From positions 1 to 6,454 of the forward strand of contig JANXVS010000218.1 in the NCBI GenBank assembly GCA_025351555.1: a stretch of 6,454 bases of DNA, given 5' to 3'. The DNA comes from Pseudomonadota bacterium (GTDB lineage Bacteria; Pseudomonadota; Gammaproteobacteria; Xanthomonadales; Rhodanobacteraceae). The first letter of the stretch is position 1. Each line of letters starts with the position of its first letter. A program made the translations under genes and the position numbers. The notes under the pieces were generated by a model. That model saw only the letters and a list, made by a program, of their open reading frames with translations, made no database searches and was not told the origin of the DNA. Below, one piece after another: positions 1 through 5,754 of the stretch.

Positions 1-1141
1 TGAGCGGCGCGACGCAGTCGACGGCAGCCAGCGCCGCACCGCGCAGCGCAGCCAAAGGCATCCTCTTGCTGCCAAACGTGCGCTGGATCACATCGAATGC
101 ATACGCTGACAACGCATTGTCGCTGCGCCGGCTGCGCTCGAAACGCCGCAATGTGTATTCTGCCGCAAAATCCTTTTTTTCATCGCGCGCTGTGACCAGC
201 ACCGCAGCCAGCTCAACGGCATCGCGCAGACCGAGGTTCACGCCCTGCCCCGCCAGTGGGTGCACGACGTGCGCGGCGTCGCCGATCAAGGCAAAACGCG
301 GCGCCAGATAACGCTCGGCCACGCGCATGCGCAAGGGAAAAGCTGCACGCGGCGTGGTCGCCGTGATCGTACCGAGGCGAAAATCGAATGCGGTGCCGAG
401 CTCGGCGCAGAATGTCGCATCATCCAGTGCAAGCAAGCGCGCAGCTTCGGCATCTGGCACCGACCACACGATCGAACTGCGTCCCTCGGCAAGCGGCAGG
501 AACGCCAGCGTCCCTCCAGTCAGGAAACGCTGCCATGCCGTGGATTCGTGTGGGCGCTGGGTCGTTACATGCGCGACGATTGCGTGTTGCGCATAGTCGC
601 GATCGCGTGTGGCGATACCGACCATGTCGCGCAGGGCCGAATCCGCGCCATCCGCAGCGACCACCAGCCGCGCCGGTACTGACTTGCCGTCATCAAGCAT
701 GAGCGTGCGCCGCTGCGCATCAGCCTCGGTCGCCGTCACTCGCGCGGGACAATGCAGTGCAATGCGCCCATCGGTCTGCAGCAACTGCCACAGCGCATGC
801 TGGATCAGACGGTTTTCCACAATCCAGCCCAAGGCCGATTCACCGCTGTCGGCAGCATCGAAATTCAACTCGCCCGGCGCCAGCGCATCCCATACGTACA
901 TACGCCGGTAGGCGCAAGCGCGCGCCGATGCGATGGACGTCCAGACATCTAACCGCCCAAACAAATCGATCGACGACGGCGCCAGGGCGACCACGCGTAG
1001 ATCGACTTCGTCTTCGCCGCGCCACGGCGCGGGTGCGCGCGGTTCGATCACGGCGACATCGAAACCTTCACGCGCCAGCGCCAGGGCCAGCGCCGCGCCA
1101 ACCATGCCGGCGCCGACGATGGCGACATCGTGCATCGTCAT
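1..1141 (-). CDS. UbiI/UbiF-type FAD-dependent ubiquinone biosynthesis hydroxylase (C-terminus cut by window edge)
   Basis: This gene encodes a flavoprotein monooxygenase of the UbiH/UbiF/VisC/COQ6 family, which uses O2, NAD(P)H and FAD to hydroxylate the ring of a polyprenylated ubiquinone precursor, acting as a peripheral protein at the inner membrane. I translated 380 codons by hand without a stop or frameshift. Visible motifs are the N-terminal FAD-binding Rossmann turn GAGMVG (residues 10-15), the middle ADG motif (163-165) and the C-terminal FAD motif with GDAAHVVHPLAGQGVNLG (287-304). Relatives are about 390-405 residues, so roughly 10-25 C-terminal residues lie outside the window. The GDAAH form of the last motif and the FERSRRSDNA stretch (334-343) fit UbiI or UbiF better than UbiH. 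The order ubiH then this gene matches ubiH-ubiI (visC) of enterics and pseudomonads, so UbiI (C5 hydroxylation) is favoured, but regiospecificity cannot be read from sequence. The start at 1141 is chosen because a strong AAGGAGG sits 9 bases upstream; an in-frame ATG at 1135 is too far from it. One base separates it from the ubiH stop. Confidence 0.93.
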   Translation of the reverse strand, partial: MTMHDVAIVGAGMVGAALALALAREGFDVAVIEPRAPAPWRGEDEVDLRVVALAPSSIDLFGRLDVWTSIASARACAYRRMYVWDALAPGELNFDAADSGESALGWIVENRLIQHALWQLLQTDGRIALHCPARVTATEADAQRRTLMLDDGKSVPARLVVAADGADSALRDMVGIATRDRDYAQHAIVAHVTTQRPHESTAWQRFLTGGTLAFLPLAEGRSSIVWSVPDAEAARLLALDDATFCAELGTAFDFRLGTITATTPRAAFPLRMRVAERYLAPRFALIGDAAHVVHPLAGQGVNLGLRDAVELAAVLVTARDEKKDFAAEYTLRRFERSRRSDNALSAYAFDVIQRTFGSKRMPLAALRGAALAAVDCVAPL

Positions 1142-1142
1142 T

Positions 1143-2414
1143 TCAGCGATCCTCCTTGATCGCAGAAGAATAAACCGGCGTCCGTGCCGGACTTTCAATA
1201 AAAGACCCGCTCAGCGCCAGTCGAGGCGGCTTGCCACGAAAACCCATGCCGCGCCGCACCAGCACATCCTGCAGCGGCGCAATGCGATCGAGCGCGAGCA
1301 GACCAAAAGAACGCAACAGTTTGAGCGGCGGCGCTTCGTTCGCCGTGAACCGCGCAAGGCCGTCGCTCATGGCGATCGTGCCCTCGCGATCCTCGCGGCG
1401 GCGTTCAGCGTAGGCGGCGAGCAACGCGGTAACGCCGGGATCGGTGCTCGCGCGCACACCATCGACCAGTAACTCGGCCAGGGTCAAAGCGTCACGCAGG
1501 CCAAGATTGAAACCTTGCGCGCCAATCGGGTGCAGGGTTTGCGCGGCGTTGCCCACCAGCACGGCGCGCGGCGCGACGAGCCGTTGCGCCTGCACACGCC
1601 TGAGCGGATACGACACGCGCCGTCCCGGCCGCGACAGACGCCCGAGGCGCCAGCCAAAGCGCTCATGCAGCAAATCCACAAATCCACTATCGTCCAGCGC
1701 TGCGACGCGCGCGGTATCGGCTGTGGGCACGGTCAGCACCACGCCGACGCGACGCTCGGCAAGCGGTAGCAGTGCTACCGGGCCGGTCGCGGTGAAGCGC
1801 TCGTAGGCGCAATCCGGTGCGCGCTGCGGCGTGATCGTGCAAACGAAGGCCGTTTGTGCATAATCCACATTTTGCGTTTCTATACCGAGCGCCGAACGCA
1901 CGAACGAAGCTGTGCCGTCGGCGCCGACCAGCAAGCGTGTGCGCAGCGTGCAATCGCCGTCGGCGGTGGCAAGCGTTGCCGTGATCGCATCAGCCGCAGC
2001 CACAACGGTGATGAGTTTCGCTGGCGCCAGGCGGGTCAGTTCGCGGCACACATCCAGTCGCGCCAGCAGACCGTTGCCCAACTCACGCGCCGGCAACACG
2101 GCGCCGAAGCTGTCGAGTCCGTGCCTGATCGCGTCCAGCCGCACCGCGCCGAATTCACCTTGCCGGCTGATATGGATCTTGCGGATCGGCGTCGCCCGCG
2201 CGCCGCACTTTTCCCACACGCCAAGCGCCGTCAGCGCATTCACCGTCGCCCGCGCCAGCGCGAGATTGCGCTCGTCGTAGCTCGGCTGCTGATCCACTCG
2301 CGGCGGCGCGGCCTCGACCAAGGCCACGCGCAGCCCCGCGCCGTCGAGCGCAATCGCCAGACTGGCGCCAACCAGGCCGCCGCCGATGATGAGCACGTCA
2401 TAATCCATGTTCAT
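1143..2414 (-). CDS. ubiH: 2-octaprenyl-6-methoxyphenol hydroxylase UbiH
   Basis: UbiH is the FAD monooxygenase that hydroxylates ring carbon 1 of the polyprenyl-methoxyphenol intermediate in aerobic ubiquinone synthesis. The 423-residue product has the FAD-binding GGGLVG turn (11-16), a VGADG motif (163-167) and the C-terminal motif beginning VGNAAQTLHP (287-296). NAAQ in place of the usual DAAH is the mark I associate with UbiH and is the main reason for this name. The motif then reads HPIGAQGFNLG, where many relatives, including the neighbouring paralogue, have HPxAGQGxNLG. About 30 residues (392-423) extend past the usual family end at GMGF, rich in Pro, Ser and Arg; this tail also carries the ribosome binding site of the next gene. 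Start choice: ATG at 2414 or ATG at 2408 (giving MDYDVLIIGGG). Neither has a Shine-Dalgarno site, and a -10-like TATCAT ends 6 bases before 2414, so the message may be leaderless. It probably forms an operon with the downstream hydroxylase. Confidence 0.93.
   Translation of the reverse strand: MNMDYDVLIIGGGLVGASLAIALDGAGLRVALVEAAPPRVDQQPSYDERNLALARATVNALTALGVWEKCGARATPIRKIHISRQGEFGAVRLDAIRHGLDSFGAVLPARELGNGLLARLDVCRELTRLAPAKLITVVAAADAITATLATADGDCTLRTRLLVGADGTASFVRSALGIETQNVDYAQTAFVCTITPQRAPDCAYERFTATGPVALLPLAERRVGVVLTVPTADTARVAALDDSGFVDLLHERFGWRLGRLSRPGRRVSYPLRRVQAQRLVAPRAVLVGNAAQTLHPIGAQGFNLGLRDALTLAELLVDGVRASTDPGVTALLAAYAERRREDREGTIAMSDGLARFTANEAPPLKLLRSFGLLALDRIAPLQDVLVRRGMGFRGKPPRLALSGSFIESPARTPVYSSAIKEDR
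1149..1157 (-). promoter_or_regulatory. Strong Shine-Dalgarno of the second hydroxylase, inside the ubiH coding end
   Basis: Read on the minus strand, AAGGAGGAT lies within the Lys-Glu-Asp codons just before the ubiH stop, with 9 bases between AGGAGG and the ATG at 1141. It is the only near-perfect ribosome binding site in the window. It decides the start of the downstream gene and suggests that gene is translated efficiently on its own rather than only by coupling. Confidence 0.85.
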
Positions 2415-2492
2415 GTCGCCATGATACGGGCGGCGCCGATGCCGATGCCAGCGGCATCCGCTATCATCAGTACCGAATTGCTTGGAACCCCA
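2415..2492. promoter_or_regulatory. Divergent promoter region between ubiH and the cobalamin-type operon
   Basis: This 78-base gap separates two divergent transcription units. On the plus strand TATCAT (2462-2467) matches the -10 consensus at 5 of 6 positions and would give a leader of about 19 bases before the ATG at 2493, which has a modest GGAA (2484-2487) five bases upstream. On the minus strand another TATCAT (2426-2421) sits 6 bases before the ubiH ATG. No convincing -35 hexamer is visible for either at 16-18 bases. Between them is a perfect inverted repeat, GATGCC-AGC-GGCATC (2444-2458), in the position of the -35 region of the rightward promoter, so it could be an operator or a chance hairpin in GC-rich DNA. 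No cobalamin riboswitch fits here: the leader is far too short. Confidence 0.45.
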
Positions 2493-3098
2493 ATGGACTT
2501 GATTCTCGTCCGCCACGGCGATGTCGATGCGCCACCGGGCTTGTGCCTGGGCCAGACCGACGCGCCGCTGTCGGCGTCGGGCTTCGGCGCCGTGCAGCAG
2601 CTCGCGGCGACGTGGACAGAAAGCGCTCCGCGCTTCCTGTTTTCCAGCGATCTGAAGCGCGCGCAGCAGGCAGCCTCGATCTTCGCCGCGCGCTTTGCGA
2701 TCGAGCCGCTGATCGATGCGCGCCTGCGCGAAGTGAATCTGGGCAAATGGGATGGCAAACGCTGGGACGAGGTCATCGGCAGCGATGCGGCGCGCTACGA
2801 ACACTGGGCCAACAACTGGGTGATTCAGGAAGCCCCCGGCGGCGAGAGTTTTTCCGATGTGATCCGCCGCACCGGCGCCTGGCTGTCGTCCCTGCTCAGC
2901 TCGACCCACGACGAGGATGTCGTGCTCGCCGTGGCCCATGCCGGCTCGATCCGCGCCGTGCTCTGCCACGCGCTCGGCCTGCCACCTGCGCGCGCGTTCG
3001 CGCTGCGCATCGATCACGCCCACGCCGCGCGCATTCGCTCCCGCCGCGGGCAGTTTGAAGTATGCTACGTCAATGCGTCGCGCTTCGAGAACGAATAG
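2493..3098 (+). CDS. Histidine phosphatase family protein, CobC-like (possible alpha-ribazole phosphatase)
   Basis: This 201-residue protein has the histidine phosphatase (phosphoglycerate mutase-like) fold signature. The RHG motif is at residues 7-9, with His8 the expected phospho-acceptor. Other expected active-site residues are Arg56 in SSDLKRA, Glu80 in LREVNLGKWDG as likely acid, and His149 in AVAHAGSIRA. The stretches LGQTDAPLS (19-27), LREVNLGKWDG (78-88) and APGGESF (114-120) resemble CobC, which removes the phosphate from alpha-ribazole 5'-phosphate or adenosylcobalamin 5'-phosphate in nucleotide-loop assembly. Position two genes before a cobalamin adenosyltransferase supports that role. 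The family is substrate-promiscuous, however, and no other loop-assembly gene (cobS, cobT, cobU) is in the window, so the substrate is inferred. The start at 2493 begins directly at the conserved MDLILVRHG; the open frame runs further upstream only because it is antisense to ubiH. No signal peptide; cytoplasmic. It is the first gene of a five-gene unit, with 28 bases to the next. Confidence 0.88.
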   Translation: MDLILVRHGDVDAPPGLCLGQTDAPLSASGFGAVQQLAATWTESAPRFLFSSDLKRAQQAASIFAARFAIEPLIDARLREVNLGKWDGKRWDEVIGSDAARYEHWANNWVIQEAPGGESFSDVIRRTGAWLSSLLSSTHDEDVVLAVAHAGSIRAVLCHALGLPPARAFALRIDHAHAARIRSRRGQFEVCYVNASRFENE

Positions 3099-3126
3099 GC
3101 GCGACGAAATATTGGAGACACCAACA

Positions 3127-3681
3127 ATGCAACATTTTCCACAAAACAACACCCTCTCGCCGCGCACCGGCCTCTTGATCGCCATGATCGCGTTTGCGGT
3201 CGGCGTGCGCATGGTCATCTTCTATTTTCCCGGAGTGTTTCCCTACAACTTCACCCCGGTCGAAGCAATCGCCCTGTTCGGCGGCGCTTACTTCAGCGAT
3301 CGGCGACTTGCCTTCATCGTGCCGCTCGCCGCGATGTTCCTCGCCGACCTGGTCATCGGCCTGCATCCGCTGATTCCGGTCATCTACGGCTGCATCGCCG
3401 CCAGCGTGCTGCTCGGTTTCGCCCTGCGCGACAAGGTCAGCATCTTGCGCGTCGCCGGCTGCGGCATCGCCGGGTCGCTGATGTTCTTCGCTGTCGTCAG
3501 TTTTGCCGAATGGCTAATGGGCGATACGGTGTATTGTCGCGAGGGGATCGTCTCCTGCTACGTCGCCGCGATTCCCTTCCTGAAAGCTTGGCTTGCCGGC
3601 ACCCTGGTGTGGAGCGCGGTTTTGTTTGGGGGGTTTGAGGTGATGAAACAGCGCTGGTCATCGCTGGCAACCTCTGCTTAG
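3127..3681 (+). CDS. DUF6580-type integral membrane protein, candidate BtuM-like cobalamin transporter
   Basis: This 184-residue hydrophobic protein shows about six membrane segments (roughly 15-35, 43-57, 60-79, 81-100, 106-130 and 146-172), the count and size expected of ECF-transporter S components. The stretch NFTPVEAIALFGGAYFSDRR (41-60) matches my memory of the DUF6580 family (typically xNFTPxxAxALFGGAYF). Its neighbours are a CobC-like phosphatase and a cobalamin adenosyltransferase. BtuM, the small solitary S-component-like B12 transporter characterised in Thiobacillus denitrificans, is known to be of similar size and, as I recall, sits near such adenosyltransferase genes. I therefore infer a role in corrinoid passage through the inner membrane; an alignment to BtuM is needed to confirm. 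Cysteines are at 89, 112, 137 and 144; Cys89 (IYGC) is a candidate cobalt ligand. GGAGA at 3114-3118 lies 8 bases before the ATG, a good ribosome binding site. The gene ends with tandem stops, TAG TAG, and the next gene starts 6 bases after the first stop. Confidence 0.8.
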   Translation: MQHFPQNNTLSPRTGLLIAMIAFAVGVRMVIFYFPGVFPYNFTPVEAIALFGGAYFSDRRLAFIVPLAAMFLADLVIGLHPLIPVIYGCIAASVLLGFALRDKVSILRVAGCGIAGSLMFFAVVSFAEWLMGDTVYCREGIVSCYVAAIPFLKAWLAGTLVWSAVLFGGFEVMKQRWSSLATSA

Positions 3682-3687
3682 TAGCTC

Positions 3688-4251
3688 GTGGGTAACCGCT
3701 TAAGCAAAATTTATACAAAAACCGGCGACGACGGCACCACCGGCCTCGGCGACGGTACGCGCGTGGCCAAGGATTACACGCGCGTGGCCGCCTACGGCAC
3801 CGTCGATGAACTCAACAGCGCGATCGGCATGGTGCTCGCGCAGGAAATTCCCGCTGCCGTGCGTGAGACGCTGACTCAGGCACAGCACGACTTGTTCGAT
3901 CTGGGCGGCGAGCTGTGCATTCCCGGCATGGCGATGGTTCACGACGCCGATATCGAACGCCTGGAAACCACACTCGACGGTTTCAACGCCGATCTGCCGG
4001 CACTCAAGGATTTTATCCTGCCCGGCGGCGGCATGGCGGCGGCATGCTGCCATCTGGCGCGCACGGTGTGCCGACGCGCCGAACGTGAAGTCGTTGCTTT
4101 GGCTCGGCTGGAGACGTTGCGGCCCGAAGCGGTGCGCTATCTCAATCGTCTTTCCGACCTGCTGTTCGTGCTTGCGCGAGTGTTGGCACGCGCGTCGGGC
4201 CATGGCGAAGTGTTATGGCAACACGAGCGACGCAAAAAGCCGCAAGCATGA
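3688..4251 (+). CDS. pduO: PduO-type cob(I)alamin adenosyltransferase
   Basis: This enzyme transfers the adenosyl group of ATP to cob(I)alamin, giving adenosylcobalamin, in the cytoplasm, typically as a homotrimer. The 187-residue product starts GTG-encoded MGNRLSKIYTKTGDDGTTGL, the conserved family N-terminus with the Thr/Gly-rich ATP-binding stretch at 9-24; this fixes the GTG start. Counterparts of residues known from the Lactobacillus PduO and human MMAB enzymes are visible: Asp40 in VDELNS, Phe109 in FILPGG, and Arg125, Arg129 and Glu132 in the ARTVCRRAER helix, with the expected 4 and 3 residue spacing. YLNRLSDLLFVLAR (151-164) is the usual C-terminal signature. Length is normal. There is no Shine-Dalgarno site, and the gene begins 6 bases after the stop of the membrane protein, so translation is probably coupled to it. 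Its stop overlaps the next start as ATGA. It is unrelated in fold to the BtuR/CobA type of adenosyltransferase. No B12-dependent enzyme is present in the window to show what the cofactor serves. Confidence 0.95.
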   Translation: MGNRLSKIYTKTGDDGTTGLGDGTRVAKDYTRVAAYGTVDELNSAIGMVLAQEIPAAVRETLTQAQHDLFDLGGELCIPGMAMVHDADIERLETTLDGFNADLPALKDFILPGGGMAAACCHLARTVCRRAEREVVALARLETLRPEAVRYLNRLSDLLFVLARVLARASGHGEVLWQHERRKKPQA

Positions 4252-4703
4252 CTTCGGCGCAAGCCTTGGATTTTGTCGAGCGCCACGGCGTAGTCTGTGA
4301 GTCGGCACGCCGCGGCGCGATTGCGTCTCTCGCGGATGCGATTGCCGGCGAGACGCTAAGCGGCAACTGGTGGTCGCATCCAAAAAGCAAGGCGATCTTC
4401 GCGGTGACGCGCGCGCTGCGTGAATCGCCGCGTGTGTTGGTGTGCCGGCTGGTCGATGGCAAGATCAGTTTCGTGCATGAACGTCTGTGGCCTGCCTTGG
4501 TGCGTGTCGCTGACCGGTTTTCGCCAAAGCAACTGGCGCGCGTGCATGAAGTGCATAGCGCAAGCGGCAAGCATGTGATCGAGGCAACACCGTTTCCTGA
4601 GTGGGTGCCGGCGAAGGCTGCCGCTGCGGCGAAGCGGCTGACGCAACAGCAGGCACTCCAGGAGTTGGCTATGCTGCTGCCATTGATGATTGCCAACACA
4701 TGA
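4248..4703 (+). CDS. Conserved-looking protein of unknown function, coupled to pduO and the deacetylase
   Basis: I do not recognise a named domain in this 151-residue protein. It is soluble, without a signal peptide or membrane segment. Its core has features that look conserved: SGNWWSHPKSKAIFAVTRAL (38-57), then VLVCRLVDGKISFVHERLWP (63-82), ending in an Ala/Gln-rich helical C-terminus (122-146). I have a memory of similar WW-HP...LVDGK-FVH-RLWPAL proteins annotated as hypothetical in proteobacteria and actinobacteria, but no function comes with it. The trp, his and basic pattern could suit nucleic acid or ligand binding; this is speculation. Start choice: ATG at 4248 overlaps the pduO stop as ATGA, the same arrangement this gene has with the next one, so I prefer it. 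An in-frame ATG at 4215 would add 11 residues and has a weak GAAG four bases upstream. Codon usage and GC resemble the neighbours, so there is no sign of recent transfer. Confidence 0.82.
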   Translation: MTSAQALDFVERHGVVCESARRGAIASLADAIAGETLSGNWWSHPKSKAIFAVTRALRESPRVLVCRLVDGKISFVHERLWPALVRVADRFSPKQLARVHEVHSASGKHVIEATPFPEWVPAKAAAAAKRLTQQQALQELAMLLPLMIANT

Positions 4704-5620
4704 CCGCAACGCTCTACACCCATGCCGCGTGTCTTCGTCACAACGCCGGTCCCGGTCATCCGGAATCTCCGGCGCGTCTGCAAGCGGTGCTGGAAGCGCT
4801 GAACGATCCGACCTTCGCTGCACTTGCCCGCGCCGAAGCGCCACGAGCAACGCGCGAGCAGCTGGCGCGTGTGCATGATGCAGTACTCATCGACGACATT
4901 TTCGCGAATGCACCGCAGCAAGGTTTTGTGCGCTTTGATGCGGACACGGTGATGTCTCCGGATTCGCTTGAGGCGGCACTGCGCGCCGCCGGCGCGGTGT
5001 GCGCGGCAGTCGATGCAGCAATCGACGGCACTGCCGCGCGCGCGTTCTGCGCGGTGCGCCCGCCCGGCCATCACGCGACGCGCGACACGGCGATGGGTTT
5101 CTGCTTGTTCAACCATGTCGCCGTCGGCGCGGCGCACGCGCTGGCACGCGGGATCGAGCGCGTTGCGATTGTGGATTTCGACGTGCACCACGGCAACGGC
5201 ACCCAGGATATTTTCTGGAGCGAACCGCGCGTGCTGTATGCCTCGACGCATCAGTCGCCGCTCTATCCCGGCACCGGCGCGCGTGCGGAAACTGGTGCCG
5301 GCAATATCGTCAACGCGCCGTTGCCACCGAGGTCGGGATCGACCGAATTTCGCGCCGCGTTCGCGCAGATCGTGCTGCCAGCACTGCGCAGCTTCCAGCC
5401 ACAACTTCTGATCATCTCCGCCGGCTTCGACGCGCATCGGCTCGACCCGCTCGCAGACTTGAATCTGGATGCCGACGACTACGCCTGGGCGACGCGTGAA
5501 CTTGTGGATATTGCGCAAAAATATGCATTGGGCCGTGTCGTTTCCAGCCTCGAAGGCGGCTACAGTCTGACGGCGCTGCGCGAATGCACTGTTGCGCATG
5601 TCGCGGCTTTGCTCGACTGA
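4700..5620 (+). CDS. Histone deacetylase-like zinc amidohydrolase (class II HDAC / acetylpolyamine amidohydrolase family)
   Basis: The 306-residue product is an arginase-fold, zinc-dependent deacetylase that hydrolyses an acyl-amide bond; bacterial members act on acetylated polyamines, acetyl-lysine proteins or small amides. All catalytic elements are visible: the charge-relay histidines His124-His125 in RPPGHHA, zinc ligands Asp161 and His163 in DFDVHHGNGTQ, third zinc ligand Asp244 in SAGFDAH, and the transition-state tyrosine Tyr288 in GGYSL. They match the pattern and order of the Aquifex HDAC-like protein, so the enzyme should be active. MGFCLFNHVA (132-141) points to the class II-like branch. 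The length is close to a bare catalytic domain, with no signal peptide. The ATG at 4700 overlaps the upstream stop as ATGA with no Shine-Dalgarno site; the frame is open for 33 more codons upstream, but that stretch lies over the previous gene and lacks family residues. The natural substrate cannot be inferred; the cobalamin neighbours give no established clue. Probably the last gene of the operon, followed by hairpin-forming sequence. Confidence 0.94.
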   Translation: MTATLYTHAACLRHNAGPGHPESPARLQAVLEALNDPTFAALARAEAPRATREQLARVHDAVLIDDIFANAPQQGFVRFDADTVMSPDSLEAALRAAGAVCAAVDAAIDGTAARAFCAVRPPGHHATRDTAMGFCLFNHVAVGAAHALARGIERVAIVDFDVHHGNGTQDIFWSEPRVLYASTHQSPLYPGTGARAETGAGNIVNAPLPPRSGSTEFRAAFAQIVLPALRSFQPQLLIISAGFDAHRLDPLADLNLDADDYAWATRELVDIAQKYALGRVVSSLEGGYSLTALRECTVAHVAALLD

Positions 5621-5668
5621 CGACCCGCAGGCGCGCGAGGGTCGCCATTGCCAGACCCGCACCCTCGC
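5621..5668 (+). other. Overlapping, mutually exclusive inverted repeats after the deacetylase gene
   Basis: Directly after the stop codon, CGACCC (5621-5626) can pair with GGGTCG (5639-5644), a 6-bp stem with a 12-base loop. The central GCGAGGGT (5635-5642) can instead pair perfectly with ACCCTCGC (5661-5668), 8 bp with an 18-base loop. The two stems share 5639-5642 and cannot coexist. No T run follows either stem, so a classical intrinsic terminator is not supported; a Rho-dependent end, mRNA 3' stabilisation or an attenuator-like switch remain possible. Confidence 0.4.
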
Positions 5669-5714
5669 TGATACGAAACGGCGATGGCAAGTTCCACTGC
5701 CCGGCATGCCGCGC

Positions 5715-5748
5715 TACCATAGCGTGTTAGGCTTCGACTCGACGGGGA
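5715..5748 (+). promoter_or_regulatory. Candidate -10 element and ribosome binding site of the lipoprotein gene
   Basis: TACCAT (5715-5720) matches the conserved -10 positions (TAxxAT) and shares the GCTAxCAT context with the hexamer at 2462-2467 ahead of the middle operon. It would start a transcript near 5727 with a leader of about 28 bases. It lies within a short palindrome CGCTA-CCA-TAGCG (5712-5724). No good -35 is visible. GGGGA at 5744-5748 lies 6 bases before the ATG at 5755 and is the likely ribosome binding site. The rest of the gap from 5669 shows no small gene that I can support. Confidence 0.35.
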
Positions 5749-5754
5749 ACCATC

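Noticed and set aside
66..1173. Several plus-strand frames of 66-140 codons.
   Set aside because: They are antisense to the uninterrupted minus-strand hydroxylase, which carries all three FAD motifs.
1143..2414. Possible recent tandem duplication of the two hydroxylase genes.
   Set aside because: The proteins differ throughout and carry distinct subfamily motifs (NAAQ versus DAAH), so they are old paralogues in a known ubiH-ubiI type arrangement.
1854..2492. Upstream extension of the phosphatase frame over ubiH.
   Set aside because: The family N-terminus (MDLILVRHG) starts at 2493; the upstream residues are shadow of ubiH.
2415..2492. Cobalamin riboswitch ahead of the B12-type operon.
   Set aside because: The gap is 78 bases and the expected leader about 19; a B12 riboswitch needs around 200 bases and no B12-box-like sequence is visible.
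3112..3124. TTGG-AGACA-CCAA hairpin that could cover the ribosome binding site of the membrane protein gene.
   Set aside because: The stem has only 4 pairs and is too weak to be called a regulator.
2415..3218. Upstream extension of the ubiH frame as far as 3218 on the minus strand.
   Set aside because: The FAD-binding N-terminus begins right after the ATGs at 2414/2408; the extension is antisense to the phosphatase and has no conserved content.
4142..5707. A 521-codon open frame on the minus strand opposite pduO, the unknown gene and the deacetylase.
   Set aside because: It is Arg/Cys/His-rich, shows no family motif, and lies antisense to three genes with clear motifs or coupled starts; high GC makes such antisense frames common.
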